A stretch of DNA of 64,000 bases from Anthoceros angustus. Lineage: Eukaryota > Streptophyta > Anthocerotopsida > Anthocerotales > Anthocerotaceae. Under the pieces are notes generated by a model, which was not told the DNA's origin, made no database searches, and saw nothing but the letters and a program-made list of their open reading frames with translations. Position numbers and translations under genes: made by a program. Numbering within the stretch: position 1 is the stretch's first letter; every line of letters begins with the position of its first letter. The stretch lies in the NCBI GenBank assembly GCA_010909165.1, contig MU008178.1, positions 880,369-944,368 on the forward strand, given 5' to 3'. Shown piece after piece: positions 34,079-46,691 of this stretch.

Positions 34079-34699
34079 TCAGGGCTATGCACTCTGGGAG
34101 TTAAGAAACAAGTAGGGTTTGTTTTTTGGATTGAAGGATAAATAAGGCGAAAAGGAGGAATAAATTGGGGTAGCGCCGACGAGGCTCGAGTATACTCCGA
34201 CTGAGTGAACAACGGACCCCAGACCACTATGGCAAGCTCCCGACTACGCCGAGTAACGGATAAGTCCGAACCCACCCAGTGTCAAAATAGGATAAGTACG
34301 CCAGGAAAGTAACCTAGGAGCGAGGCGTGAGGATGACGAGGCGGCGCCACGGACGGCCCCGAGTGGAGGTCGGGCATGCAGAGGTCAGACCGTAACTTGC
34401 CGAGGCAGAGTATTGTATTCACGCCCGCGGCCGCGGCGAAGGCCGCAGCGGGCGTAGGGTCGAGTGCATGCACTGGCGCATGGACAACGAAGAGGCGCCT
34501 TCCGCCAGAAGCTTTCCACAAGCGGCCAAGGAGGGAGGTCATGGCCGCAGCCTCCGCAATCCTCAGCCCCTTGCGCCCGCAATCTCCGGGCGCCATCTTT
34601 TGGGCGCCCTTTAGAGCGTGCCATGGTTGGAGCAACAACGCGCGAAGGAGGAACATCGTGCCGACTCGCCGCCAGCCTACAACAAGAGGAGGAGAAGCA

Positions 34700-35012
34700 A
34701 TGGCACCCAAAAGCCGCGGAAGTCTGGGAGCCATGGACCGTGGAGCGCAACATTGTGACCCGCTATCCGGACTTCGGGCCCGGCCGGAGGAAGGGAATTG
34801 GTGCAGAGTGGCATCCGGACGTGTTCCAAATGGTCTCGACCTTTGACACTAGTCCGGAGTTTGCCCGAAGATGCCGGCGATCAACAAGGAGGTCCGATCC
34901 AAGAACCTCCGGAGGACTGAGGCGATGGACCTTGAGGTCCCGAGGATGGCCTACAACCGCCTCAAGGAGGAAGAAGGGCGGTGCCGAGCCCCTTAAGGCG
35001 AAGGGAAGATAG
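34700..35012 (+). pseudogene. LTR-embedded conserved ORF (MAPKS block), 5' LTR copy
   Basis: Starts MAPKSRGSLGAMD, with later blocks VERNIVTRYPDFGPGRRKG, HPDVFQMVSTFD and, in other frames, AINKEVRSKNLRR, split by small indels. It starts ~620 bp inside the LTR, as in the other two copies. Downstream in the LTR, protein-like blocks shared by all copies include ELATKVDHLGDNLVFSHAPN (near 35,110-35,175) and AVILNERIHD (near 36,570). No known domain was recognised. The segments are charged and helix-prone, and partly coiled-coil-like near 36,200-36,450 (runs of Ala, Glu and Arg). Confidence 0.5.
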
Positions 35013-37314
35013 GGCCACGCGATGCCGAGGCTCGAACGCAGGGACAACCAACGGATGGTTGATATCCGATCCGCCGGATACCGAGTAAGGGCGGTAGCCC
35101 GATCATTGTCCATTGAACTCGCCACCAAGGTGGATCACCTTGGTGATAACCTGGTATTCTCGCATGCGCCCAATGGGAAGAGAGCGACTGGGAAGGATTA
35201 TCTTCGCCCGCCTGTGAGGCACGCAAGCTAAGGAGCGAGAAGCCTCGCCATCGGGCCGACCCCATACCGATTCATGTATGGGGACATTTCGAGCTCTAAG
35301 GAGGGAGAGCTTGAGCGGGCGCCTAAGGGGCCGGAGGCCCCGCTGGCAGAGCGTGCAAGGGCGCCTGAGGTGGGGGTCGCCCTTCAAGACCAAGGACTGG
35401 AGGAGGACGATCGAGGATTCCGACTCCATACGCCGGAGCGAACCCCTCACCACCTGTGGAAGTTTGGGAGGCGATTCCCTTCCTCCTTTTGGTGCCCTCC
35501 GAGCAGCAAGACAGAGGGAGCTGGCGGAGGGCGCTCCCACGCAACAATGCCAACAACCACGACGGCCGAGCCCCGACGAACTCAACGGGAGCCAAGAGGC
35601 GGAAGACGGTGCCGCTTACCAACGCAAAGACCTCGAAGGTGCCGACTTACCCCCGCCCACGAGTGGCAAGAGGTCAAGAGGCGGTAAGGAGGGCAGAAGG
35701 GACGTGGCCCAAGGAGCAGGAGGTCACCGCGCAGCCCCACCTCGAGGCCCCTGCCCCGGCTGTGAAGGGGCAAAAGAGCTTGCTCCCGACCCCTCACCTC
35801 CTCCGAGCCCTGTGAGAAAGAGGGCACAAAGGAGTTAGAGGCCAAGAGGGCCAAGAGGGTGAGACTGACTCACCACTCAGACCCGAGGGTCCCGATTAGG
35901 TCCGAGAACCCACCGACTTCCCGGATCATATGGAGGTCCTTGGCGGACGAGAAATGCCGGCTCCCACTACGGACTTTGTGGGGCCTCACGCGGCCGTGGA
36001 AGAAACACGGCGAAGTCCTGCTACATGGACGGAATGCTTTGGGGTCTCGTGGTACAGAGAAGACCTGGAAGTGGAGGCCACCCGAGGAGGATGGTGGAAC
36101 CCAAGAGCAAGTGAAGGCGCCAGGGGCAAAGGAAAGGCGGAGTCCTCGCCTGATCGAGGAAGGGAAACGCTGGCGAGCGCGAGGCCCGGCGGTTCACAGA
36201 TCGGGTTAAGGTTTCACCGGCAAATCAAGCAAGCCTGGGAGGCCCAAGCGGGCGGAGGACCTTGCAGCGGAGGGAAGCGCAGGAGGCGGAAGAGGCCCGG
36301 CACAAGAGAGAGCTGGACCGGAGGCGGCCCAGAGAGCGCCAAGTGGGCGAGGCCTGTAAAGGCGGCGAAGAGGGGTCGCAAGAAGAGCGACCGGATCACT
36401 ACAGACGGATCGGAACCGTGGAGAGAGTAGAAAATGAGGCTAAGGGCCGACAAAGGCCATGGAGGAGTAAGGGCCAGACTGGAGATAGGATCTCCGAGTA
36501 CACCGCAGGAGGTAGAGGAGAGGCGCAGATGGAGGACAAGGACACGCCGAGCTACAACCCAAGATGCGTAAAGCAGTGATTCTCAACGAGAGAATCCACG
36601 ACGAGCACGAAATAGAGTGCCCGGCTCAAGACGGAGGAAAATCGGCATCATCCAAGGAGTTGGACGCTGCTGCCATGTATGAGCCGGAGGAAGTCCGAGC
36701 CTGGACGGAGGTATCCGACCGCCTGAGAGGGAGCCGCGAGCTAAAGGCCGTAATGAACGGAGGAGCGCGAGCACGGAAGCGTAAAAGCCGCCGTCCAAAA
36801 AAGGCGGAAGGGAACGCCGCGCTATGGCGGTAAGGCAATGGAGAGGAAACGACGGAGGAAGTGGAGCAACAGGCAGCAGGAGGTGACCGAGGCCGCTAGC
36901 CTCGCGTGATACACCGGCCCACCACAACAGAGAGGTGGCCCAACAAGCCGGGCAAAGACGCCCTCCCTAACACTTATGGCGAGGGAGTATCGGTGCCCGC
37001 ACACGTGGAAGAGGCAATTCAACAAGTCGATCGACTTTGCCTATTACCACCGAGCTCCCAAGAGAAGCCTCGACTCACGAAACGGACGGCCCCCGGAAGG
37101 CTCAAGGAGATGAAGGCCAGGGACAAAGACAGGACCCTAGTGGCCCCTGCTTGAGATGACGGAGCGGAGAGGAGCAGGAGGAGAACGAGGAGCGCGATGC
37201 GATCGAGGTAAGCACCCCGCACCTCACCATGGAAGGAGGCCAAGGAGTCACTGCGATCGAATGGAGGACTTGAGGGAGAGCCACTGAGGAGTCCCGTGAG
37301 GGAGGAAACCTGGG

Positions 37315-38115
37315 CGGAGTCCGGACTTTGTCCGGACTGAGGGAGGCCGGACCTCAAGTCCGGACTCGAATAAGTCCGACTCAAGTCCCAGAATAAGTCC
37401 GACTCAAGTCCGGACCGAATGTCCGACCCCGAGGTCCGGACCCCTGACAAGGTCGGACCTCGACCTGAAGCCGGACTCAAGTTCGAGTCGAGACAGACCT
37501 CGAGGACCGGATCACGAAGAAGGAGGAGCCCCTTCGACTTACGCTTAGGGGAGCCGAGAGGTGGCCCAACAAGCCGGGCAAAGACGCCCAACACACTTAT
37601 GGCGAGGGAGTATCGGCGCACACGTGGAAGAGGCAATTCCAACAAGTCGATCACTTTGCCTATTACCACGCCGAGCCCTCAAGGCGAGAAGCCTCGACGC
37701 CGAAACTGACGGCCCCTCGGAAGGCTCAAGGAGATGAAGGCCACGGGATGACAGGACCCTAGTGGCCCCTGCTTGAGATGACGGAGCGCGGAGAGGAGCA
37801 AATGAGGAGGTAACGAGGAGCGGATGCGATCGAGGTAAGCACCCCGCACCTCACCATGGAAGGAGGGCCAACGGCGAGTACCGGGCGATCGGGAATGGAG
37901 GACTTCGAGGGAGAGCCACGAGGAGTCCCGTGAGGGAGGAAACCTGGTGTGAGTCCGGACTTTGTCCGGACCCTGAGGGGAGGGACCAAGTCCGGACCAA
38001 TAAGTCCGACTCAAGTCCGGACCAATAAGTCCGACCAAGTCCGACCTGAATAACCGACCGAGGTCCGGACCCTGCAGACAAGGTCGGACCTAGCCACGGA
38101 CCTGTGAATAAGCCG
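37315..38115. repeat. GTCCGGAC palindrome arrays, 5' LTR
   Basis: Two arrays, 37,315-37,480 and about 37,950-38,115, one per internal unit, made of AAGTCCGGACT(C) repeats and half-sites AATAAGTCCGACTC at short intervals. Confidence 0.9.
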
Positions 38116-39046
38116 ACAAGTTCGTGAGAGAGACCCCGAGGACCGCAAGAAGGAGGAGCCCCTTCGACTTACGCTTAGGGGAGCCGATAGGGGTGGCCCC
38201 ACCGGGCGAAGGACCTGGGAGGCCGTGGAGGATGACGCCGTGGTAACGGCGGTCGATCACCCGCAGAGCCCAACCCGGCTGTGATTCCGGGAGAGGAGGG
38301 GCCCGCCACGGATCATCCGATTGCGCACCACAACCGCTGTGACGGGGATTGACCACCCATTCCGAGGGGGCCTGTGACCTTCCCACTACGGCAAGGAGAT
38401 AGGGGGAAATAGGGGTAGGCGTCGATTAGGGTATACCGAGCTATCACCGTAATAGGGGTGTAATAAAGACGCCACCTTGGGCGCAGATAAGAGGGCCGAG
38501 GTCGCCTAGTAAAGCATCTTTCTCTTGGTGTTGATGCCGCTCTGCACCTTTGTGAGTCTTCTTGCTAACGTGAGTCCCGAGTCACCGAAAGGTGCAGCCC
38601 GGGAGATTGATCAAGGTCCCGTGACGACTTAACGCTGTGGTGTGTGCGTGGAAGGGTGATCCGACTGCTCCCGAGTCCGCACCGAACGACTGAACGTGGA
38701 GCCGGAGGAACTCCGGAGGGCGTGTAGAGCCCGGACGAGAGGCCCGCGAACGACGAGGAGGTCCGGATCGAATCGCGCCTTTTTCTAAGATCAAGAGTGT
38801 AGCGTGAGGAGAGAGGAAAGGACCGATGCGTGAGGATGGTGAACGATACGGACGAACGGGTCTAAACGCTTGGCCATACCGGCCCAGACGGTGAACGCGA
38901 GTGAGTAGGGAGTATGAGACCGAACGAGCGCTAAGGACGAAGAATCACCAAACGCTAAACGGGCCTATCATTCCCTTTGGGAACGGACTTCTTCCTACAA
39001 CGGGATTGTGGCGCTACCGCCATCAAGAAAAGTCACGCCACATTTT

Positions 39047-39061
39047 TGGCGCTGCTGGGGA
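39047..39061 (+). other. Gypsy primer binding site, first copy
   Basis: TGGCGCTGCTGGGGA lies 4 bases after the LTR terminus CA (39,042), the position and TGGCGC start typical of plant gypsy primer binding sites that pair with a tRNA 3' end. The exact tRNA was not determined. Confidence 0.85.
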
Positions 39062-39313
39062 ATGAAATCGGTCTGGTGCCGCAGCGCGCCCTTAGGAAGA
39101 GAAGGTAAGTGAATGCGTCGGTCGAGCGACTCACCAAGAGTGAACTGGGAGGATCGGACGTGGTCACCTCGCTCCTCCGAGCCGTGAGAGGGAGAGACGC
39201 CAAACCCAACGAGAGCACCGCCGATCGAGGAGGGAGAACGTGTCGAATTGACCAAGACGAGTACGGGTACAAGGGACGCCAACGGAAGAAGGTAGGACAG
39301 CCACGCCTAACCC

Positions 39314-42120
39314 ATGGCGGCAGCATGGCCCCTACCGACCAAACAAGCATCTATATTCGGAGGAAGAAGGAGCGGATGCGAGACCTTTGTGGAGGACTTC
39401 ATGTCCAAAGCCAACTTCAACGGAGAGGGAGTCGACGCAGCCATCCAAATTTTCCAAGGGGTTCTCCGAGGACACCGCTCAATGGTATCGGAGAAAGTAC
39501 CGACCACGGAGAATGCCCCACCCGCCTCGCTTGAAGCTTTGAAAATGCCTTCTTAGAACGGTTTCGAGGGATCGACCAGAGGGGTATGTATTATCAAAGT
39601 TGGAAAATCAAGCGAGGAAGAAGGAGAAGCCGGGCTCAGACATCGAGCGGTTCTATGCCCGAGGGATCGATCCAACCCATACCACGATGCAAGCGACGGT
39701 GGTTCGCGCGGTCTAGCCAAACCCATGCACGCCGCCGAGAAGGACGTGGGCAAGAGCGGCCGAAAACTACGAGGAATCGCTACATCGAGGATAAAGAAAT
39801 CCAAGGAGGCAAGAAGAAGAAGAAGAAACGGGTTCGACCGAGGAGGAAGAGTCTTGAGGAGGAGGAAGACCAATCGAGGTGTCTTCGGAGGAGGTCCGGA
39901 AGAACCGCGGCTTTTCTAAGATCAAGAGTGTAGCGTGAGAGAGAGAGGAAAGGACGATGCGTGAGGATGCGTGAACGATACGGACGCGAACGGGTCTCAA
40001 ACGCTTGGCCATACCGGCCCAGACGAACGTTGTGAGTAGTTAGGAGTATGTGTGTTGAGACCGAACGAGCGCTAAGGACGGTAAGAATCACCAAACGCAG
40101 AACGGGCCTATCATTCCCTTTGGGAACGGACTTCTTCCTACAACGACACGGATTGTGCGCCTACCGCCATCAAGAAAAGTCACGCCACATTTTGGCGCTG
40201 CGGGAATGAAATCGGTCTGCAGGCCGCAGTGCGCCCTTAGGAAGAGAAGGTAAGTGAATGGCGAGCGACGGCCAAGAGTGAACCGTCGGAGGATCGGACG
40301 TCACCTCGGTCCGAGCCGTGAGAGGGAGAGACGCCAAACCCAACGAGAGCACCGCCGATCGAGGAGGGAGAACGTGGTCGTTTTGACCAAGACGAGTACG
40401 GGTAAGGGACGCCAACGGAAGAAGGTAGGACAGCCACGCCTAACCCAATCGATGGCGCACCCATGGCCCCTACCTCGACCAAACAAGCGCTCCATATTCG
40501 AGGAAGAAGGAGCGGATGCGAGACCTTTGTGGAGGACTTCGTGTCCAAAGCCAACTTCAACGGAGAGGGAGTCGACGCCACATCCATTTTCCAAGGGGTT
40601 CTCCGAGGACACCGCTCAATGGTATCGGAGAAAGTACCGACCACCGGAGAATGCCCCACCCGCCTGCTTGAAGCTTTGAAAATGCCTTCTTAGAACGGTT
40701 TCGAGGATCACCGTGAGGGGTATGTATTATCAAAGTTGGAAAATCAAGCGAGGGAAGGAGAAGCCGGGCTCAGACATCGAGCGGTTCTATGCCCGAGGGA
40801 TCGGCATCCAACCCATACCACGATGCAAGCGCAGACGGGTTCGGCCGGTCTAGCCAAACCCATGGCTGTGCACGCCCCGCCGAGAAGGACGTGGCAAGGC
40901 GGTCGAGCGCCAAAACTACGAGGAATCGCTACATCGAGGATAAAGAAATCCAAGGAGGCAAGAAGAAGAAGAAGAAACGGGTTCGGGATCGAGGAGGAAG
41001 AGTCTTCGAGGAGGAGGAAGACCAATGAGGTGTCTTCGAGGAGGAGCAGTCCAAGAAGAGACGGAGGTCTCTAGCGAGGAAGAGTATCCCGCAAGAAGAA
41101 GAGCAAGAAGGCCCCGCTAAAAAGAAGTGGTAAGAAGGAGGTGGTGACACCAAGACCGTCCGAGAAGCTCCGCCGACCCGACTCCCTCAAAGGAGGTAGC
41201 AGTCCGCGGGAGGACCCGGAAAAGTGATAAAGAGAGTAGAGGACCGCGATAAACTGTTAAGGACCGAGCGCGGAAAACACCGACTACGCGAACGTGTGCC
41301 AAGAACACGGCCATTCAAGTCCAACCGCCTCAAGGCCGGCATCAAGTGGACTACGAATACGAGGAGGAGGCCGAGGAGCAATGGGAAGAGGCCTATCGTG
41401 CATGTGAAGCCCCTCCGGGCCGCGATATCCCAAAACCATGTATCCGCCAACCGGAGGTCCACAATACAACGGGCCCCACCGATGCAAAGACCGCATGGGA
41501 GCCCCTTCGTATCCTCCGACGGCCGTGGTCTGGAACGGGAATCTCGCCATTACTCCAACGCGTGTCCGCACTCAACGAGGTGGTAATGGGGACTTCGAGC
41601 GTGGTGGCGATCGCAAGGTGCATATGACAGCAAGACGCTATGTCCCAACCCCGCACAAGGACGACGATATGCCACACCAAGCGGAGAACTCGACCACCAA
41701 CGCCACCTCCTAAGATCACACGGCAAGTCAAGATGCTGGTGAGGGAAGAGATTCCCAGGTACGCGAGATGGAAAAGAACAAGAAGGTACGTGGGGTGTCG
41801 AAAGGAAGGGAGTCGTGGAAATCTTGAGGTGTCTACTGTGAGTCAAGGAAGGAGCGACGAGAAAGGCGCCATGAAGAAGAACAAGATCGAGGAAGCGCCA
41901 CGACGCCGAGGAAGGCAATCAAACCAAATGCAGAGGATCCGACCGATGAAGGAGGGCTGGACGGCAGCTCACGGGAGGGATTACCCAAGGAAGTTCTCCG
42001 CAGATGTGGAGAAGGAACGGTGCCTCCCGCGACGCATTTCCACCGGACGTAGTCCGGAGGTGACCGAGATGTTGCAGGAGGAAATGCGCAAGCATCCGGA
42101 GAATACCGTAATGGCGTGAC
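39314..42120 (+). pseudogene. Ty3/gypsy gag (partly duplicated)
   Basis: In both duplicated parts a gag-like stretch reads FVEDF(M/V)SKANFNGEGVDA, then FPRGFSEDTAQWYRRK-like and ERFRGID-like pieces in shifting frames (39,380-39,620 and 40,520-40,740). Beyond 41,040 the single-copy part continues with Lys/Arg/Glu-rich sequence to about 42,100. Family role: capsid. No complete frame remains and I could not identify a CCHC knuckle with confidence. Confidence 0.7.
40193..40206 (+). other. Gypsy primer binding site, duplicated copy
   Basis: TGGCGCTGCGGGAA, the second copy in the 1.13-kb duplication, follows a partial LTR that ends at ~40,189. It lacks bases present in the first copy (CTGCTGGGG against CTGCGGG). 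Confidence 0.8.
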
Positions 42121-42339
42121 CGGGAGAGGATGAGGACGCAGCAGGATCCTCGATTGGGGTAGAAGCCTCGCCTTTAATGTGGCGGACCGATGATGAATCG
42201 AAGACCTTGTGTCCTTTCGACAACCGAGGGATAACCCAAATACCGGCAAGAGGTCCGCTGGCCGTTAGGGAAACCCAGCCCCGAGCACCAAAGCCGTGAA
42301 GGGTAGCACAGTGAAGTGAGGGTGGTGTCCCATACGACC

Positions 42340-42560
42340 TGTGGGCGCCAGTGGTACAAGTGGAGATTGGATGTATCATCAAGGATGTACTGCTGGACAC
42401 GGGTCCGAGTCAACCTCATCACCGCCACGACGAAAATTGGGCTTCACATCCTTCAACCTCAACGAAGACTCGAGAATGGCGTATATGTCAAGAAGAGATC
42501 CGGGGAGTTAACCGAGTCTTGGCCACCATAGCGCACCCTACAAACCGGATTTTGTTGTGA
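42340..42560 (+). pseudogene. Retroviral-type aspartic protease remnant
   Basis: The frame 42351-42560 reads VEIGCIIKDVLLDTGPS, with the DTG catalytic triplet near 42,393. The hydrophobic approach plus LDTG is typical of gypsy proteases. It lies between gag and RT as expected. The C-terminal part is frame-broken. Confidence 0.65.
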
Positions 42561-42999
42561 TCAAACCGCCGGACCATTAGGGTATGAGGTGTTGTCTGCG
42601 GCCGGGTTGGCCTGCAAAGCTACACTTTGGAAGGAAGGAGATTCACTTCAAGCCACTGGGACCCTAAGGTGCGAGAAGGGAGGGTTGCTATCACCGGAGC
42701 AAGGACACCTATTGTGGGGAAACCGTGAGCACAAGGGTATACCGGAGGACTCCACGGCGACGAACAAGATAGTTCCGAGGAGGCGACTTTCGCCAAGATC
42801 CGCCGGTCCGAGGAGGAGATGGACTACCGCGGATGCCTTTGGTGCGGAAGTGGTTGATTGTTTTGAGTAAACGCCACAACGGGCCGGAGGAAGTGAAGAG
42901 GAGGTCGGACAAAGACAAGGGGAGACAACAAGAGTCGGACCAAGGAAAAGACATCAAGGAGTAACACGATTCACCTCCGACGAGCTCTTCAGAATGGGG

Positions 43000-44330
43000 A
43001 TGCGAGAGGACGATCCCGAGAGGAGGACGAGGGGTTTGGACGCAGCGAGGCAAAGACGAACGGAGACGGTGAACCCGGACGACGTGGAAGAAGTGGAGGT
43101 CCGCCAGCAAATTCTCAAGTTTAAGAAAGGCATGCCTCCTGACCAAGGAAGGACTAAAGCAACTGGGGAGTTTTATGAGGTGTTCGCCTTCAAGGTCACG
43201 ACATGAAGGGCATTCAAGAAGTGGGAGAGCATAAGATCGATTTGAAGCCGTGAGCGTGCCACCGAATCCGACAATACAAGCTCAACCCCAAGTATTCGAT
43301 CAAGGTGAAGGAGGTCCTTGATAAGTACCGGAGGCAGACATCATTTTCCCCATCGTCAGTGGGTCACCGATTGTGGTGGTTCCCAAGAAACCAGACAAAT
43401 TCGGTATGCCAAGATTGAGGAAGCTCAAGAACGAGAAGGACCACTTCCGATGCCATTCAGAGACGACATTTTGGACAAGGTGGACGGACTACTTACTCCT
43501 TCCTCGGATGGCTACTCCGGATACAACCAATTGCACCTAAGGGAGTTTGACCGGGACAAGACGACCTTCACTACGAGTGGGGTACGCTTGCCTACAAGAG
43601 AAGTGCCTTTGGGATGACCGAGCGCCTGTGGTCGCTCATGCGATGGTGACCAACGCCTTCCGTGACTTCGAGGGACTTCATGGAGATATTCCCGGATGAT
43701 TTTGTGTGCATGGGGAGCGGACAAACACCTTGGGCATCTAAGAAGGTGCTTGAGCGCCGGAGACTCCAATTGAGCCTACACCCGAGAAATGCTACTTTGG
43801 AATGACGGAGGGAATCTTGTCGACATCGTGTGGCTGGAATCGAGGTGGACCAGACAAGGTCCGGTCATCCGCCTCCACCGACGAACCTAAAGGAGCCGAG
43901 AGGTTTCGGAATGGTGGGATACTACCGTTTATTAAGGACTTTGCTAAGAGGGCGCTAAGTTGATGTAACCATCGCGAAGGAGGAGGTTTGGACCGTCAGT
44001 GGAGCGAGAGGAGGCCTTCGGATTTACGTAACACCTTGGTAAGCGCACCGTTCTAAGAGGACCGGATCGAGCAAGAAATTTCATGTGTATGTAGACGTGT
44101 CCGCTTTTGCTATCGGAGTAGTGCCGAGCCGTATGACGAAGGGATTATCCCGTATACTACCGGACGATCACCCACGCTGAACGAAAATACACAACTACAG
44201 AGCGGGTAATCGGGTATGGTATATGCCGTCAAGAAATTCGACACTACCGCTACCCAAAGTGAGTTTGTGTTCTATGTAGACCACTTTGCGTCAAGCATCC
44301 GTGAATAAGGCGGACCGTCCGGACGGATAG
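43000..44330 (+). pseudogene. Ty3/gypsy RT and RNase H of the nested element
   Basis: RT pieces: FYEVFAFK near 43,170, DGYSGYNQLHL and DRDKTTFTT near 43,500-43,570, and the active-site region MEIFPDDFVCMG near 43,680-43,715, where the usual L before DD reads P. RNase H begins FHVYVDVSAFAIGV near 44,080 and continues to about 44,330. Function in the family: cDNA synthesis. Frequent frameshifts. Confidence 0.8.
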
Positions 44331-44399
44331 CAAGGTGGATATTGTTGCCGCAGGAGTTCACGTCAAGTGGAAACAAGACAAGGGAGGCAGACCAAAATG

Positions 44400-45695
44400 C
44401 GATTTCCCACGATTGAAAACAGGTGTTGAGAGATCGTGAAGATGCTCCTGGATGAGACATTGGTTGCCGCAAAAGTACAACCGGAGGAGCCCATGACAAC
44501 CCCAAGCTACGAGAACGCAGCCTTAGCGGAGAAGGGAGGTCCGCCGCCGTCCGACCCACGAAGAAATAGAGCGACCTCAGGGAATGGAGCTTCCAAAATC
44601 ACTCGTGGATGAGGGAGGCATTCGCACTATGCTCGACCCTTCGTAATGTACAACGGTGTGTGTTCAAATTAGGGCCTGACGGAGTAGAACGAAGGTACTT
44701 GCAACCGCAGACAGAGCCAGGGAATGCACGAAGGATTGGGGAGGACACTACGCAAAGACAGTCACCACCAAAAGATTTTGAAGCGGATACCGGCCAACAA
44801 TGTATGGGGACACCCACCGCTTAGAAGAAGTTGTCACGGATCGGAAAGCCAACCCCGACGACGCTTACCGATTGGCACCGCACCTTCAAAAGTGGGTATT
44901 GACTTTGTTGGACCCATATCCCACGACAAGACACACACAAAGGAGATACATCCCGTGGCAACACCACTGTGTGGGTAGAGGCATGACAAGAACGGACTCG
45001 CAAATACCGTGGCCAAATTCTGACGAGAACATCATAACCCGACGGATGTCCGCCGCTGGTAAGTGATAGGGGAACCCATTTCCTTAATGATGTGGTGGCC
45101 GCCATGACGGAGTATTTCGCATCAATCATCGCAAGACGGCACCCTACAATCCTAAGGCCAATGGCCAGAGAAGACAAATGGGCTCATCCGCAGGATCAAT
45201 AAACTCACAGGAACTACGCCCATGATCGATACTAAGCCGCCATCCGACTGTATGCCCGACAGAGAAGGTGACCACACAACGGACCCTTACTTGACCTACG
45301 ACACCTCCCGTAATGCCGAGAGTTTGAAGTGCCCACTTTTCGAGTAATGATGGAAGGAGACCGACAAGAGGAAAGCCACCGAGCGACTCTTTTGCAAGAC
45401 ACGAGGATGTGGAAGAAGCTCACAAGATGCAATGCAAAACCAAATAAAGATTTGGCACGATCGCCGATCATGGAATCGAGTATGTAAAGGAAGGGACCGC
45501 CCTCCTTTATGATAGTCATACATGCATTTTCCGTGCAAACTTCACCGAGATGGATGGGTCCGCATCAAGTGGTGCAAGTATATGACAACGGGTCCGGTCC
45601 GCCCACGACCTAGATGGAGAGTCGCTGCCCACTGTGAACGGGTGGCGGTGAAGAAGTATCATGCTTAGTGTTGGCGAGACGCCAATGATGAGAAG
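44400..45695 (+). pseudogene. Ty3/gypsy integrase of the nested element
   Basis: Follows RNase H and ends at the purine tract before the 3' LTR. Recognisable pieces include GIDFVGPISHDKTHTKEI near 44,900-44,960 and PYNPKANGQ-like sequence near 45,135-45,170. The final part near 45,600-45,650 has a basic, Trp-containing tail. Integrase inserts the cDNA. The frame is heavily broken. Confidence 0.7.
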
Positions 45696-46319
45696 GGAGT
45701 ATGTGGGCTATGCACTCGGGAGTTAAGAAATAAGTAGGGTTTCGCTTTTTAGGATTGAAGGATAAATAAGGCGGAAAAGGAGGAATAAATTGGGGTAGCG
45801 CCGGACGAGGCTCGAGTATACTCCGACTGGAGTGAACAACGGACCCCTACTATGGCAAGCTCCGACTACGCCGAGTAACGGATAAGTCCGAACCCACCCA
45901 GTCAAAATAGGATAAGTACGCCAGGAAAGTAACCTAGGAGCGAGGCGTGAGGATGACGAGGCGGCGCCACGTGGACGGCCCCGAGTGGAGGTCGGCATGC
46001 AGAGGTCAGACCGAACCGCGAGGCCGCAGGCAGTATTCACGCCCGGCCGGCGGCGCGAAGGCAGTAAGCGCGAGGGTCGAGTAAGCCATGCACTCGCGCT
46101 GGACAACGAAGAGGCGCCTTCCGCCGAAGCATTTTCCACAAGCGCCAAGGAGGGAGGTCATGCGCAGCCTCCGCATAATCCTCACACCCTTGCGCCCGCA
46201 ATCCGCTCGCGCTATCTTTTGGGCGCCCAGAGCGCGCACACAAGGTTGGAGCAAGAACGCGCGAAGGAGGAACATCGTGCCACGGACTCCGCCACAAAGA
46301 ACAAGAGGAGGAGAAAGCA

Positions 46320-46691
46320 ATGGCACCCAAAAGCCGGAGTCTGGGAGCCATGGACCGTGGAGCGCAACATTGTGACCCGCTATCCGGACCGCCCGGCCGG
46401 AGGAAGCAGTGGAATTGGTGCGGGAGTGGCATCCGGACGTGTTCCAAATGGTCTCGACCTTTGACAACCACTCTAGTCCGGAGTTTGCCCGAAGATGCCG
46501 GGCGGCGATCAACAAGGAGGTCCGATCCAAGAACCTCCGGAGGACCCGAGGCGATGGACCTTGAGGTCCCGAGGATGGCCTACAACCGCCAAGGAGGAAG
46601 AAGGGGCGTGGTGCCGAGCCCCTTAAGGCGGGAAGATAGGGCCGCCACACGGCCGAGGCTCGAACGCAATGGACAACCAACGGATGGTTGA
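46320..46691 (+). pseudogene. LTR-embedded conserved ORF (MAPKS block), 3' LTR copy
   Basis: Starts MAPKSRSLGAMD. Like the 5' copy it has shifted frames that still show LVRSLPED and PDVFQMV-like codons. Start position within the LTR (~620 bp) matches the other copies. Product unknown. Confidence 0.5.

Larger units (their letters stand above)
34079..39042 (+). repeat. 5' LTR of the nested gypsy element (4.96 kb, two internal units)
   Basis: Begins (TC)AGGGCTATGCACTC and ends GTCACGCCACA. It contains the MAPKS coding block from ~34,700. Two tandem copies of a ~0.63-kb unit (about 36,930-37,558 and 37,559-38,190) each carry a GTCCGGAC array, and a common end segment of ~0.85 kb follows. It differs from the 3' LTR mostly by short indels and by having two rather than three internal units. 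Confidence 0.92.
38770..41040 (+). repeat. Tandem duplication of LTR end, primer binding site and gag start
   Basis: 38,779 and 39,908 both begin CTTTTCTAAGATCAAGAGTG and run in parallel through the LTR end, the primer binding site and the first part of gag. The unit is about 1.13 kb. The junction near 39,893-39,903 joins gag to LTR at GAGGAGGTCCGGA, a word also present in the LTR at this point (near 38,756). The element therefore carries two primer binding sites and two gag starts. Confidence 0.9.

Noticed and set aside
36262-36579. 105-aa Arg/Glu-rich frame considered as a separate coiled-coil gene
   Set aside because: Lies inside the LTR sense coding block and is better treated as a fragment of that LTR-embedded ORF.
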